Position numbers and translations under genes: made by a program. From G963676655 sp963678305 (GTDB taxonomy: Bacteria; Verrucomicrobiota; Lentisphaeria; Victivallales; Victivallaceae), in assembly GCA_963678305.2 (NCBI GenBank), contig CAXXVV010000003.1, forward strand, positions 62,001 through 126,000: a stretch of 64,000 nucleotides of DNA. The letters run 5' to 3'. How positions within the stretch are numbered: position 1 is the first letter of the stretch; the number at the start of each line of letters is the position of its first letter. Shown piece after piece: positions 8,746-17,322 of this stretch. The notes under the pieces were generated by a model, which was given only the letters and a program-made list of their open reading frames with translations, had not been told where the DNA came from and searched no databases.

Positions 8746-9705
8746 ATGCACAAGAGAACGCTTGTATTTGCTATGTTGGCCTGCGGATTTATCTCCACCG
8801 CGGAACAGAAACTCACCCGGAAAACCATAAAGATCGACGGTGTTAAACGTACTTTTTATATGTACCGCCCCGAAGAAGCCAAGGCCGACCGTAAATTCCC
8901 CCTGGTACTGATCCTGCATGGCGGCGGCGGCAATCCGCTGCAGGTGGCAAAGCATACTCAATTTCAAGCATTAGCAGAAAAATATGGCTTTGTCGTTATC
9001 TTTCCGGAGGGTTTGAACAAACACTGGAACGACGGACGCAAGGTCAAAGCCCACGAAATACAGGACCGGGAAATCAGCGACATCAAGTTTATCAGGCAGC
9101 TCGTCAAGGAAACTGTCACAAACAATAATATAGATCAACGAAACATCTTTGCCGCCGGAATTTCAAACGGCGGATTCATGTGCCAGCGCCTGGCGGTTGA
9201 AGCATCCGATATCTTTGCCGCGGTCGTCAGCGTGGCGGCATCCTTGCAGGAGCGCTGGAAAGATACCAAGCCGGCAGGAAAAATCTCCATAATGTTGATC
9301 AACGGCACTGCCGATCCGCTGGTTCCTTATAACGGCGGCACTGTTTCCATCAAATTCCCGTTATTGGGAATAACTCTGAAACGCGGCAAAATAATCTCAA
9401 CAGACAAGACAATTGAATACTGGTTGAAAAATAATGCTCTTAAAGTTACCCCTGTCATAACCAACCTGAAGGATATCGACCCGAAAGACGGATGTCATGC
9501 AGTCAGATATGACTGGCAAACCAAAGCATTGCGTCCCAAAGTGGTTTTGATCAAGGTTATTAACGGCGGCCATACCTGGCCCGGCAAGAAAAGAAACCTC
9601 TCAAAACGCCGCGTCAGCAAGATATGTCAGGACTTTGACGCATCCGAAACTATCTGGTTGTTTTTCAACTCCCTCATCCCCAAAATTAAAGTGACGGATA
9701 AGTGA
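8746..9705 (+). CDS. Secreted esterase of the PHB depolymerase / feruloyl esterase (LpqC-like) family
   Basis: An alpha/beta hydrolase of 319 residues with a weak signal peptide (MHKRTLVFAMLACGFISTAE). The oxyanion-hole HGGGGNP lies at 58-64. The triad is Ser140 in GISNGG, Asp190 in NGTADPLVPY and His276 in NGGHTWPG. This set is diagnostic of COG3509 enzymes, which cleave polyhydroxybutyrate oligomers, feruloyl esters or acetylated polysaccharides. The substrate is not determinable from sequence. It is last in the ileS run, 14 bases after the kinase, with AGGAG before the ATG. The stop codon lies inside one copy of a 21-base direct repeat. Confidence 0.85.
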   Translation: MHKRTLVFAMLACGFISTAEQKLTRKTIKIDGVKRTFYMYRPEEAKADRKFPLVLILHGGGGNPLQVAKHTQFQALAEKYGFVVIFPEGLNKHWNDGRKVKAHEIQDREISDIKFIRQLVKETVTNNNIDQRNIFAAGISNGGFMCQRLAVEASDIFAAVVSVAASLQERWKDTKPAGKISIMLINGTADPLVPYNGGTVSIKFPLLGITLKRGKIISTDKTIEYWLKNNALKVTPVITNLKDIDPKDGCHAVRYDWQTKALRPKVVLIKVINGGHTWPGKKRNLSKRRVSKICQDFDASETIWLFFNSLIPKIKVTDK

Positions 9706-9878
9706 CGGTTCCATTTCACTACAGTTTTTCATAAAAATATTGACGTTAAACCAGCGCTGAAATCCGGTCATACTTCTACAGTAAAGTTTACTATAATGCC
9801 GTTTTTATGAGGTCATTTTTAAATTACCTGGTAATTTAAAAAGTTTACACAAAAAACAAAGTGACGGATGAGTGACGG
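9688..9878. repeat. 21-base direct repeats flanking the convergent intergenic gap
   Basis: AAAGTGACGGATAAGTGACGG at 9688-9708 recurs as the same sequence with one change (A to G) at 9858-9878. Each copy itself contains GTGACGG twice. The left copy overlaps the esterase stop and the right copy abuts the AraC stop. A related AAAAACAAAATGACGGA lies at 16322-16338, just past the next AraC gene. Confidence 0.6.
9816..9842. terminator. 27-base perfect palindrome between convergent genes
   Basis: TTTTTAAATTACC at 9816-9828, one central base, then GGTAATTTAAAAA at 9830-9842. It lies between two convergent genes, where a bidirectional terminator is expected. The flanking runs pair with each other instead of forming a free U-tract, so termination is a guess. 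Confidence 0.4.
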
Positions 9879-9879
9879 A

Positions 9880-10764
9880 TTATACTTCCAGATTTTTCTT
9901 GCGTCTGAATTCGCCAGGAGTTGTTTTGTAAAGCTTTTTGAATATTGAAACCATTGACGGTGTACTCTGATAACCGCAACGCAAAGTTATTTCATCAAGC
10001 GTCAGATCGGTATTAAGAAGCAATTTTGCCGCGTACTCCATTTTAAGACGCCTCAACCGGTCGTTGAACGTCTCTTTGGCACGCTCACTGAACAGTTTTG
10101 AGATATAACATGGATTGACGTTAACCGCTTCCGCAACCGTATTACGGGAAATTCTCTGATGAAAATTAGCCTGCAAGAAAAGATTAATGCGCTCCCAGGT
10201 GGCATCCGCTTTTGTCATATTACGTCCGTTGTCATTTTTCAAGTGCTCAAGAGTTAAACGGATCAGCGCGTCGATCAACAGCCTTTTTATCTCAATCGGA
10301 GTATTCTCAGGTAAACTGCTCAGGCTGTCCAGAATATCTTTCTCCGGTTCGTTCAAGGGGGTTGCAGTATGATAAAACACATCAGCCGGACGTTGGTTAT
10401 TCCAGTTTGAATGCCCGGTGAAATTGATGTAAGTTATCCTGATATAACCTCCGATGTAAACCAGCGATGAAAGTTCGTGCGGATAGTCCCAGACCGGGCA
10501 TTTCCAGGTGTGCGGCGGACAGAAATGAACATCGCCGGGATGCATGACAATATCCTGCAAGGCATCAGTCCCGGGAAACTTCATATGCTTCCTTCCGTTT
10601 AGAACCAGGTCAAAACGAGGATGTATATCCGGCGGTTCCAGTATATCAGATCTTTCACGGCTTCGGGAGGATGAATATACCCCGGAAACGGTTATTTGCT
10701 CAATAAAATAATTTAATAAATAGATAAATGACTCTTTATTGTAATGTTCAACGATCAAGCTCAT
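9880..10764 (-). CDS. AraC-family transcriptional regulator
   Basis: A 294-residue regulator. The N-terminal 150 residues look like a cupin-type ligand domain (LVLNGRKHMKFP, HPGDVHFCPPHTW). The C-terminal 100 residues hold the two AraC helix-turn-helix motifs (ISRNTVAEAVNVNPCYISKL and TLDEITLRCGYQSTPSMVSI, ending FKKLYKTTPGEFRR). It is divergent from the pseudopilin/glycosidase operon starting at 10984 and very likely its activator. A GAAATAT direct repeat with 10-base period (about 10900-10916), next to the operon -35, is a candidate binding site. No strong Shine-Dalgarno precedes the ATG. Confidence 0.9.
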   Translation of the reverse strand: MSLIVEHYNKESFIYLLNYFIEQITVSGVYSSSRSRERSDILEPPDIHPRFDLVLNGRKHMKFPGTDALQDIVMHPGDVHFCPPHTWKCPVWDYPHELSSLVYIGGYIRITYINFTGHSNWNNQRPADVFYHTATPLNEPEKDILDSLSSLPENTPIEIKRLLIDALIRLTLEHLKNDNGRNMTKADATWERINLFLQANFHQRISRNTVAEAVNVNPCYISKLFSERAKETFNDRLRRLKMEYAAKLLLNTDLTLDEITLRCGYQSTPSMVSIFKKLYKTTPGEFRRKKNLEV

Positions 10765-10914
10765 AACGGATTTCTTTATCCCATATATATCATATTGTTA
10801 CAATTTACAGAACTCATATAAATATATTATTGAATATAATTATCATTTCCAGGTTTGCAAATAAGGTTTTTAATAAAAGTCAACAAATGAATAATTAATG
10901 AAATATCTGAAATA

Positions 10915-10943
10915 TTGACAGTATTGATTTTATCATTTATACT
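10915..10943 (+). promoter_or_regulatory. Promoter of the pseudopilin-glycosidase-sialidase-like operon
   Basis: TTGACA at 10915-10920, 17-base spacer, TATACT at 10938-10943. Two GAAATAT words ten bases apart lie immediately upstream, where a class II AraC activator would bind. It directs transcription to the pseudopilin ATG at 10984. Confidence 0.6.
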
Positions 10944-10983
10944 TAATATAGAGTCAGTTGGTAAACAAAACAGGAAACTTACA

Positions 10984-11766
10984 ATGAAAAAATTCACCCT
11001 CATTGAATTGCTGGTTGTGATCGCGATCATCGCAATTCTTGCGTCAATGCTCCTCCCCGCTCTTAATAAGGCCCGGGATAAAGCTAAAAAAACTCAATGC
11101 ATCAGCAATCTGAAACAAATGGGGCTGTCCATAAACAATTATCTCGGCGACAACAATGATTTTTACATGACCAATAACTATTCAAGCGGTTCCTGGGACT
11201 GCAAACTTGGGCCGTATGACGGGCGTGGAGCGATGCCGCATCCGAATTCAAAAGTTTTCACTGCCGAAAAAGACGCCGGAAAAGAACGCAAGTATGTGAG
11301 TTTCTATCAGTGCCCATCCGATACAAGACAACCGGTCGACGCGCGTTTCATCCGCCGTTCTTATGCGATCAATCATTACCGGGTGGATGTCAATCCGACC
11401 TATTATCCGGGAATAAGTTCGCTAACCGGAGACAGTACCGGACGCTCCTTTTTAAGCAGAAAACTCAGTCAAATCCGACAAGCCTCGAGAACAATGGTCA
11501 TCACAGAGTTTCATGACGGAAACAACTCCTTGAATGAAGCCGGAGAAAACGGCAGCAGGGCAATGATTAATTATATGAATGATTATAATTCAAGTGATAC
11601 AGCAACCCATTCCCGCAGTTTTCCGCATTCATTCAACCGTCTTTCCGCATTAATGGCCGACGGACACGCTTCCGAATACACCTGGTTTGATTTCATCCGC
11701 AAAAAAGCCGGCTGGATACCAAGCGGGTCGAATGCCACTGAAACAATGTTTGACGCAGGTAAATAA
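10984..11766 (+). CDS. Pseudopilin, H-X-DG type, first gene of glycosidase operon
   Basis: A 260-residue pilin-like protein with a minimal leader MKK, then FTLIELLVVIAIIAILASML, so the residue before the cleavage site is Lys instead of the usual Gly. Glu+5 is kept. The amphipathic NKARDKAKKTQCISNLKQMG stretch follows, then a globular part with two Cys-containing segments and a C-terminal PHSFNRLSALMADGHA motif. The ATG at 10984 has AGGA nine bases upstream. Its stop TAA overlaps the glycosidase start as TAATG, so the two are translationally coupled. The tight coupling argues that the pilin and the enzyme are needed in proportion. Confidence 0.9.
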   Translation: MKKFTLIELLVVIAIIAILASMLLPALNKARDKAKKTQCISNLKQMGLSINNYLGDNNDFYMTNNYSSGSWDCKLGPYDGRGAMPHPNSKVFTAEKDAGKERKYVSFYQCPSDTRQPVDARFIRRSYAINHYRVDVNPTYYPGISSLTGDSTGRSFLSRKLSQIRQASRTMVITEFHDGNNSLNEAGENGSRAMINYMNDYNSSDTATHSRSFPHSFNRLSALMADGHASEYTWFDFIRKKAGWIPSGSNATETMFDAGK

Positions 11767-14700
11767 TGGTTAAATCTGCTTTTCTTGTGATGCTCCCTAT
11801 AGCCGCCGTCTCATTATCAGCTTCGGCAAAGCTTGAACTGCTGCAAAACGGATCGATTGAAAACAAACCTCTCGGCTGGAAGCAAAGTAAAATGCCGTCA
11901 TGGGGCAAAGCCGGAGTCGACAACAAGGTTGCCAAACAAGGAACAAGGTCACTCCTTCTCTCCGGGAGCAAGGACACATCAAAACCCTGGTTCTGGCAGG
12001 AACTGAAGCTGAAGCTGGCGGGGAACAAAGAGTATGTCGTGTCCTGTTGGATGAAAAGTGAAAATATCAGCCGGCGAGCAACGCTTTATCTGACTGCGAA
12101 AGATGCAAAGGGAAAAAACCTGCTCCATCAACGGATCGCGGAAGTTTCAAAAAGTACAGACTGGAAATTCTTTTCCCGGAAAATAACCGTTCCCGCCGGC
12201 GCCGACTTCTCCGCGCTACGCTTCGCCATGTCAGGCAAAGGTAAAGTATGGCTGGACGCACTCAGCATCAAGGGAGATCCGGGGGTAGAATACGGTAAAA
12301 TTTCTTATGACAAGTTTTATCCGCTGAAAAAAAGCGACATTCCGGACTGGAATAAGATAACCGAATCCGAAAAGAAATTCGCCTATCGCGTCGGCCACGC
12401 CGAAGCGGTGATTCTCGATGCGGAAAACAGTTCAGATGAAAAAGATTTGAGTTTTACTTTCAAAGCCGCATACGACAACCGTTTCTTTTATCTGCGGATT
12501 GCGGTAACCGATGACGTCATTGTCACCAAAACTCCGTATTGGGAAGGCGACAGTGTTCAAGTGGCAGTCGATCCGCTTAACCAGGAGCAGGATCAAGGAA
12601 CCGGCAAAGGCTATTTTGCTTTCGGCTTTATTCCTGCGAACAATAAAGTTCAAATACAACTTGACCGAAGCTTCGACAATGCTGATTTAACTACAGCGGA
12701 TATCAAAGCTGATTTAACAAAAAAAACCAGCGGCTACATTATGGATATCCGGTTTCCGCTTGATAAGTTAAACCTGCATCTGGCCCCGAATAGCCGCTTC
12801 GGACTGTCAATCGCGGTTAACGACTGCGACAGGAAAAAGCGCAAATGGGCTCAGTGGGGCGGTGGAATTGTCCTGCGCAAACGACTATCCGAATTCGGAA
12901 CCGTCGGTATCGTTGGAAAAGACAGACTGTTTACAAAACTTAATACACCGAAACGGATTGATAACCAGGCTGTTTTTGAGGTTTCCGCCTTGAACTTCAA
13001 CCCAATGCCGCGTCAGGAAACTTTTAAACTGGCAATTGGCAATTCTCCCGCATTGACCAAGAAAATTGTCTTGAAAGAAGGTAAAACAACTTTTTTGATG
13101 CCGGTACCGTTGAGTAAACTGGCTTCGGGCATTAATAAAGCCATCCTTTCCTGCGCGGGAATCCAGGACGCCATCACATTTAAAAAGCCGGTGTCGCAAA
13201 ATGAATATGCCAAACAACTGGCGGCACTGACAAACCGGACCTCTGAATTACGCAAACTATATCAAACCGGCGTCAATGCAAACCTTGATATGGCGGCGGT
13301 TAAAGTCAGCTTGACGGTGGCTGAGTTGTTCATTCCATATATTAAAAGCGATATTGCCGCAGGCAAGCCGGAAGACGTAATCTCTGTTGAGATCAAACAG
13401 CTCGGAGAAGTCCTAACCAATGCAGTAAATTCCGCCAGGTTCATCCTTGACAACAAAGCAGAATACCCGCTTATTCCAGACATCAAAGTTGACCGGGCCG
13501 AATTAAACGGCAGCAACTGGTATGTTGACGGCCGCGAGGTATTTCTCTTCGGCTTCAACCAGATGGATATAGATTATCTCAAATACCTGCCTGATCTGGG
13601 TTGTAATATGACTGATATTCATGGCGGCAGCGCCCGCTGGGGCTTTAAGGACGGAGAAAAAGTTCTTAACGAAGGATTATTCAAAAGGATCATTGCCCAA
13701 CTTGATTCCGCTAAAAAACACCGTTTAAAAGTTGCGATGGGGTTCGGCCATCGACTGCCGGGCTGGCTGGTAAAAAAGTTTCCAGCCACGGTTGCGGTCA
13801 AAGGGCATTTTATGAATTATGACATCAACAACCCGGCCGCCCGGTCAATCAACCTTGAGTATTTTGAGGAAATAGCCAGAAGAACCAGGAATTTTCCGGA
13901 AATCATGTCATACGACCTCTGGAACGAAGTCGGCTTCAAGGCCGTTTCAAAGCTCGGCTTACAGAAGTTTCGCGAAAATATGCATAAAAAATACCGCAAC
14001 ATTACCGCACTCAACCAAAGCTGGAAAACCTCGTACTCCTCATTCGATCAACTTACTCCGGAAAAGACCCCGGACCGCAGTCTTGCCGCTTATCTTGACT
14101 GGTGCCGCTGGAACAATGCCCGGGTCACCGGGTACATACAAGAGCTTAGTAGAGCTGTATTGCGAGGCAACCCGAAAGCTCAAAACTGCGTAAAAGTCTG
14201 CAACGACATGACCTTTGAGGGTTCAATTGGACTGGATGGACGAACGCGAAAAGTCAGCCGTCATGACGAAGGGGTTGACCGTCAGGCATTGGCCGATCTT
14301 CTTCCTCTGCAAGGCTGCGATACGCGCTTGACCCGTTTCAATCCGGACGAACGTTTTTCTTTTGCCTGGCTCGTTCCCGGCATGTGTTACGATCTGCAAT
14401 TGAGCATGGCTCCCGACAAGCCGATTTTCGAAGGAGAATGGCACGGCTTGCAAACCGTATATTCAACCGATGTTAACGCTCCGGCAGAATTTCTTGACGC
14501 AGCCTTATTTTACTCATACCTGCGCGGCGTCAGCGCCAATATTATGTGGTGGTGGTCCCGGCGCGGCTTGAAAACCAAAGGCGACTGGTATTACGGTTCG
14601 ATGCTGACCCTGCCGCGAATGCTTGACGCTTATGGAAAAAACTGCATCAAGGCCCAGCGTCTGGCCCCGGTTATCACCGCTTTCAAAAGAAACAAGCCGG

Positions 14701-15218
14701 AAGTTTGCATCTATTATTCCGAGACCGCAGCCATATCCCATATCAAATATATCGACGCATTGCAGAAAACTTATGAGAGTTTGAACTGGCAGGGGGTCAG
14801 ACTGGGATTTGTGACTACTAAAATGCTGCCTCAGGCTGATTGTAAACTGCTGATCGTTCCCGGTGCCGAATATCTGCCGGAGACGGAAAAAAATTTGCTG
14901 AAGAACAAGCAAAATTCTTATATCACTTCCAAAGCTGAAAATTGGGATATAATATTCAAAAAATTCGGCATCAAACTCCGGTATAAATGTCTGGCGGCTG
15001 GACAAAAAGACTCTTTTCCGGTCGAATTCAGATATACCATAATCGGGAAAGATACTTTCTTTTATTTGATCAACCTTGGAAAGGGAACCGTAAAAGTAAC
15101 GATCAGCGGCAAGCATGACGACTCGAGTTTTGTCGATTTGCTATCCGGACAGAACCTGACCGGGACATTGACCCTGACTAAATACAAACTCTATATTTTA
15201 AAGAAAATAACCAAATGA
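11766..15218 (+). CDS. Secreted multidomain clan GH-A glycoside hydrolase (GH42-like) with two carbohydrate-binding domains
   Basis: 1150 residues. A signal peptide ends at SLSASA (about 21). Residues 25-170 form a jelly-roll CBM4/9-like module (LQNGSIENKPLGW through GKVWLDALSIKG). Residues 205-385 form a CBM9/DOMON-like module (FTFKAAYDNRFFYLRIAVTD). A linker region follows, then a TIM barrel from about 575 (NWYVDGREVFLFGFNQMD). The probable acid/base is Glu721 in YDLWNEVGF and the nucleophile Glu891 in KPIFEGEWHG. The C-terminal 200 residues resemble the GH42 trimerisation and tail domains (CIYYSETAAI, LLIVPGAEYLPE). Together these suggest a beta-galactosidase-like or related exo-glycosidase acting outside the cytoplasm. 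The exact family and substrate are uncertain. The start overlaps the pilin stop and the stop overlaps the next gene. Confidence 0.85.
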   Translation: MVKSAFLVMLPIAAVSLSASAKLELLQNGSIENKPLGWKQSKMPSWGKAGVDNKVAKQGTRSLLLSGSKDTSKPWFWQELKLKLAGNKEYVVSCWMKSENISRRATLYLTAKDAKGKNLLHQRIAEVSKSTDWKFFSRKITVPAGADFSALRFAMSGKGKVWLDALSIKGDPGVEYGKISYDKFYPLKKSDIPDWNKITESEKKFAYRVGHAEAVILDAENSSDEKDLSFTFKAAYDNRFFYLRIAVTDDVIVTKTPYWEGDSVQVAVDPLNQEQDQGTGKGYFAFGFIPANNKVQIQLDRSFDNADLTTADIKADLTKKTSGYIMDIRFPLDKLNLHLAPNSRFGLSIAVNDCDRKKRKWAQWGGGIVLRKRLSEFGTVGIVGKDRLFTKLNTPKRIDNQAVFEVSALNFNPMPRQETFKLAIGNSPALTKKIVLKEGKTTFLMPVPLSKLASGINKAILSCAGIQDAITFKKPVSQNEYAKQLAALTNRTSELRKLYQTGVNANLDMAAVKVSLTVAELFIPYIKSDIAAGKPEDVISVEIKQLGEVLTNAVNSARFILDNKAEYPLIPDIKVDRAELNGSNWYVDGREVFLFGFNQMDIDYLKYLPDLGCNMTDIHGGSARWGFKDGEKVLNEGLFKRIIAQLDSAKKHRLKVAMGFGHRLPGWLVKKFPATVAVKGHFMNYDINNPAARSINLEYFEEIARRTRNFPEIMSYDLWNEVGFKAVSKLGLQKFRENMHKKYRNITALNQSWKTSYSSFDQLTPEKTPDRSLAAYLDWCRWNNARVTGYIQELSRAVLRGNPKAQNCVKVCNDMTFEGSIGLDGRTRKVSRHDEGVDRQALADLLPLQGCDTRLTRFNPDERFSFAWLVPGMCYDLQLSMAPDKPIFEGEWHGLQTVYSTDVNAPAEFLDAALFYSYLRGVSANIMWWWSRRGLKTKGDWYYGSMLTLPRMLDAYGKNCIKAQRLAPVITAFKRNKPEVCIYYSETAAISHIKYIDALQKTYESLNWQGVRLGFVTTKMLPQADCKLLIVPGAEYLPETEKNLLKNKQNSYITSKAENWDIIFKKFGIKLRYKCLAAGQKDSFPVEFRYTIIGKDTFFYLINLGKGTVKVTISGKHDDSSFVDLLSGQNLTGTLTLTKYKLYILKKITK

Positions 15219-16315
15219 CAATTACGACAAACACTGAAAAGATTACTTCAGACATCAAAATCGAATGTGAAAATTCATTCATTTACGTCCCGGACGGGGA
15301 ATGGAATTACTCTCATCACGCGGCTATCACTTTCTTTAAAAATAAATTCTACGCTATGTGGTCAAACGGCCGCACCGACGAAGATTCACCCGGTCAACGG
15401 GTTATTTACGCCGTCTCCGCCAACGGTCTCAACTGGTCAAGCCCCCGGCTCCTGTGCGCCTCAAACCGTGGCGATTACAGTGAAACGGTCCTGACTGCGG
15501 CCGGATTCCATGTCGACACCGACAATCTGGTCGCTTACATCGGCAGTTATGAATATGTCGAGGGCCGCAGAACCGTTGACGATATCAACCATATCAATAC
15601 CCGCCTGCTGGCAATTACCAGCGGTGACGGTGAAACCTGGGGAGCGTCGGTTGATACCGGCCTGAAAATAATCCCGAATTTCGGCCCGGTAAAAACCAGA
15701 TCAGGCCGCCTGATCATTTCCGGTAATATCTCTTTTCCGTTCAGCGATTCGCCCGGCGGAATGACTAACTGGCGCAACTCGTATTTACCTGGTTGCGACA
15801 GTGTCGGTTATGATGACTCGGAAAGTTTTCATCGCGCGGCGGCCAACAACAACTGGGAAGTGGAATTGTGCGAAGGCTCTTTTTTCCAAACCGATGACGG
15901 CGTCCTGCACATGCTGCTTCGTTCAAATACGAATTATCTCTGGCAGTCGGACAGCGATGATGACGGTCAAACCTGGTCCGAACCGCGGCAAACCCGGTTC
16001 ACCGACTCAAAATCAAAGTTTCATTGCGGACGCCTGCCGGACGGACGTTTTTTCTGTATAGGCAATCCGGATTTCGCCTCGGCAATTCCGCGTTCACCAT
16101 TGGTTATTTCTCTTTCCAGCAACGGAAGCGACTTTAATCAACGGGTCGTTCTGGGCTGTCAAAACTATAAGTTGAAATACAAAGGCATGCACAAAGGCGG
16201 CGACTTCGGCTATCCACATTCCATAATTCATAATAATGCTTTATGGATTATTGTATCTCGTTACAAGGAAGCAATTCAGATATTGAAAGTCCCGCTTCCG
16301 GAACTAGCATTATAA
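15215..16315 (+). CDS. Sialidase-like beta-propeller protein without signal peptide
   Basis: A 366-residue propeller with Asp-box repeats SANGLNWSSP, SGDGETWGAS and SDDDGQTWSEP. The segment WSNGRTDEDSPGQRVIYAVS has a direct counterpart in the pilin-fused protein encoded at 21581-23545 (WSNQPYGEDCPGQRVLYATS). It is an exo-sialidase-fold or related glycosidase; I do not see enough of the arginine triad to claim true sialidase activity. It has no N-terminal export signal although the preceding gene, overlapping it as ATGA, encodes a secreted enzyme. It is either cytoplasmic or exported with help, possibly from the operon's pseudopilin (inference). The end of the operon is convergent with an AraC gene. 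Confidence 0.82.
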   Translation: MTITTNTEKITSDIKIECENSFIYVPDGEWNYSHHAAITFFKNKFYAMWSNGRTDEDSPGQRVIYAVSANGLNWSSPRLLCASNRGDYSETVLTAAGFHVDTDNLVAYIGSYEYVEGRRTVDDINHINTRLLAITSGDGETWGASVDTGLKIIPNFGPVKTRSGRLIISGNISFPFSDSPGGMTNWRNSYLPGCDSVGYDDSESFHRAAANNNWEVELCEGSFFQTDDGVLHMLLRSNTNYLWQSDSDDDGQTWSEPRQTRFTDSKSKFHCGRLPDGRFFCIGNPDFASAIPRSPLVISLSSNGSDFNQRVVLGCQNYKLKYKGMHKGGDFGYPHSIIHNNALWIIVSRYKEAIQILKVPLPELAL

Positions 16316-16348
16316 ATCCCTAAAAACAAAATGACGGAATTCCTGTTT

Positions 16349-17230
16349 CTACTGGGATTTGCGCTTTTGACGGTAAAGTGACGGAGTCGTTCCGGTAAAT
16401 TTCTTAAAGACGGTGGAGAACCTCTGACTGGAATTGAAACCGCATTCAAACGCTATATCCGTAACGGGCCGGTCAGTCGATTGCAGCAATTCTTTTGCCC
16501 GGTCCAGCCGCAGCAATGTGACATAGATAATCGGGGCAACCCCGGTGTTTTCCCGAATTATGGTCGTTAAACGACTTTTTCCGTATCCAGTCAGTTTTTC
16601 CAGATCCGCCAGGGTCCATTTATGCTGCAAATCGGCATTGATCCGTTTTTCCAGCCGGGACAGATCAAAAAAATTCTTGCGCTCGAGCGGCGAGTCTTTC
16701 AGACTCCGGACAACGTGGAACAACAGTTCATCCAGCAGATTATTCACCCGCCACAGCCTGGTCTTCGGATAAGCCTGTAGCTCCGTGAAAAGTTCAAAGA
16801 ACAGCGACTTCAAATAATCGTCCGCAGCAAAATACGGCTTGCGGGTACGGCACAAGATCTTACTGATCGCAGTACGTTCTTTTTTGGGGATAGCCGACCA
16901 TTTTCCCAGTTTCAATTTTCCACCGGGCTTGAAAGATTCCGGCTTGAGGATCAGCCACATCAACTCGCCGGGATCAATGATCCCGTTGGCGCCGCCGTGC
17001 TGCTGCCACGGCAGTGTCACCGTACAATCATTCGGATAGAGCAAATAACGGTTGTTTTCCACCTGCCAGTCAAAACGGCCCTTGAGCAGAAGGCAAATCT
17101 CAATACCATCGTTGTAATGGGCGGAAAGAGACCGGGACGCGTCATTCGACTTCGTCATCCCGATCATTCGCAGATGAGGAAACTTGTTAAGCTCCGGATT
17201 GGAACCGTGATTGTATGCTGCAGGTTTCAT
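16349..17230 (-). CDS. AraC-family transcriptional regulator
   Basis: A 293-residue regulator starting MKPAAYNHGSNPELNKFPHL. A cupin-like sensor domain (HYNDGIEICLLLKGRFDWQV, YLLYPNDCTVTLPWQQHGG) precedes the paired helix-turn-helix domain (WTLADLEKLTGYGKSRLTTI; PVTDIAFECGFNSSQRFSTV; FKKFTGTTPSLYRQ). I prefer ATG 17230 to upstream in-frame starts because those lie in or upstream of the predicted promoter. It diverges from the URO-D gene at 17323 with 92 bases between them and probably controls it. The cupin histidines resemble rhamnose- and arabinose-sensing relatives, but the ligand is unknown. Confidence 0.9.
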   Translation of the reverse strand: MKPAAYNHGSNPELNKFPHLRMIGMTKSNDASRSLSAHYNDGIEICLLLKGRFDWQVENNRYLLYPNDCTVTLPWQQHGGANGIIDPGELMWLILKPESFKPGGKLKLGKWSAIPKKERTAISKILCRTRKPYFAADDYLKSLFFELFTELQAYPKTRLWRVNNLLDELLFHVVRSLKDSPLERKNFFDLSRLEKRINADLQHKWTLADLEKLTGYGKSRLTTIIRENTGVAPIIYVTLLRLDRAKELLQSTDRPVTDIAFECGFNSSQRFSTVFKKFTGTTPSLYRQKRKSQ

Positions 17231-17251
17231 GTTCTTTATTTTCCAGTACAT

Positions 17252-17280
17252 AATATATAACGTAGAATACATTAAATCAA
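17252..17280 (-). promoter_or_regulatory. Promoter for the AraC gene at 16349-17230
   Basis: On the minus strand TTGATT, 17-base spacer, TATATT, with the start codon 22 bases past the -10. No comparably good promoter is seen for the divergent URO-D gene, which fits dependence on an activator. Confidence 0.45.
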
Positions 17281-17322
17281 GTATATTAAAATTCAAACTT
17301 TTACACCAGCATGGAGCGAACA

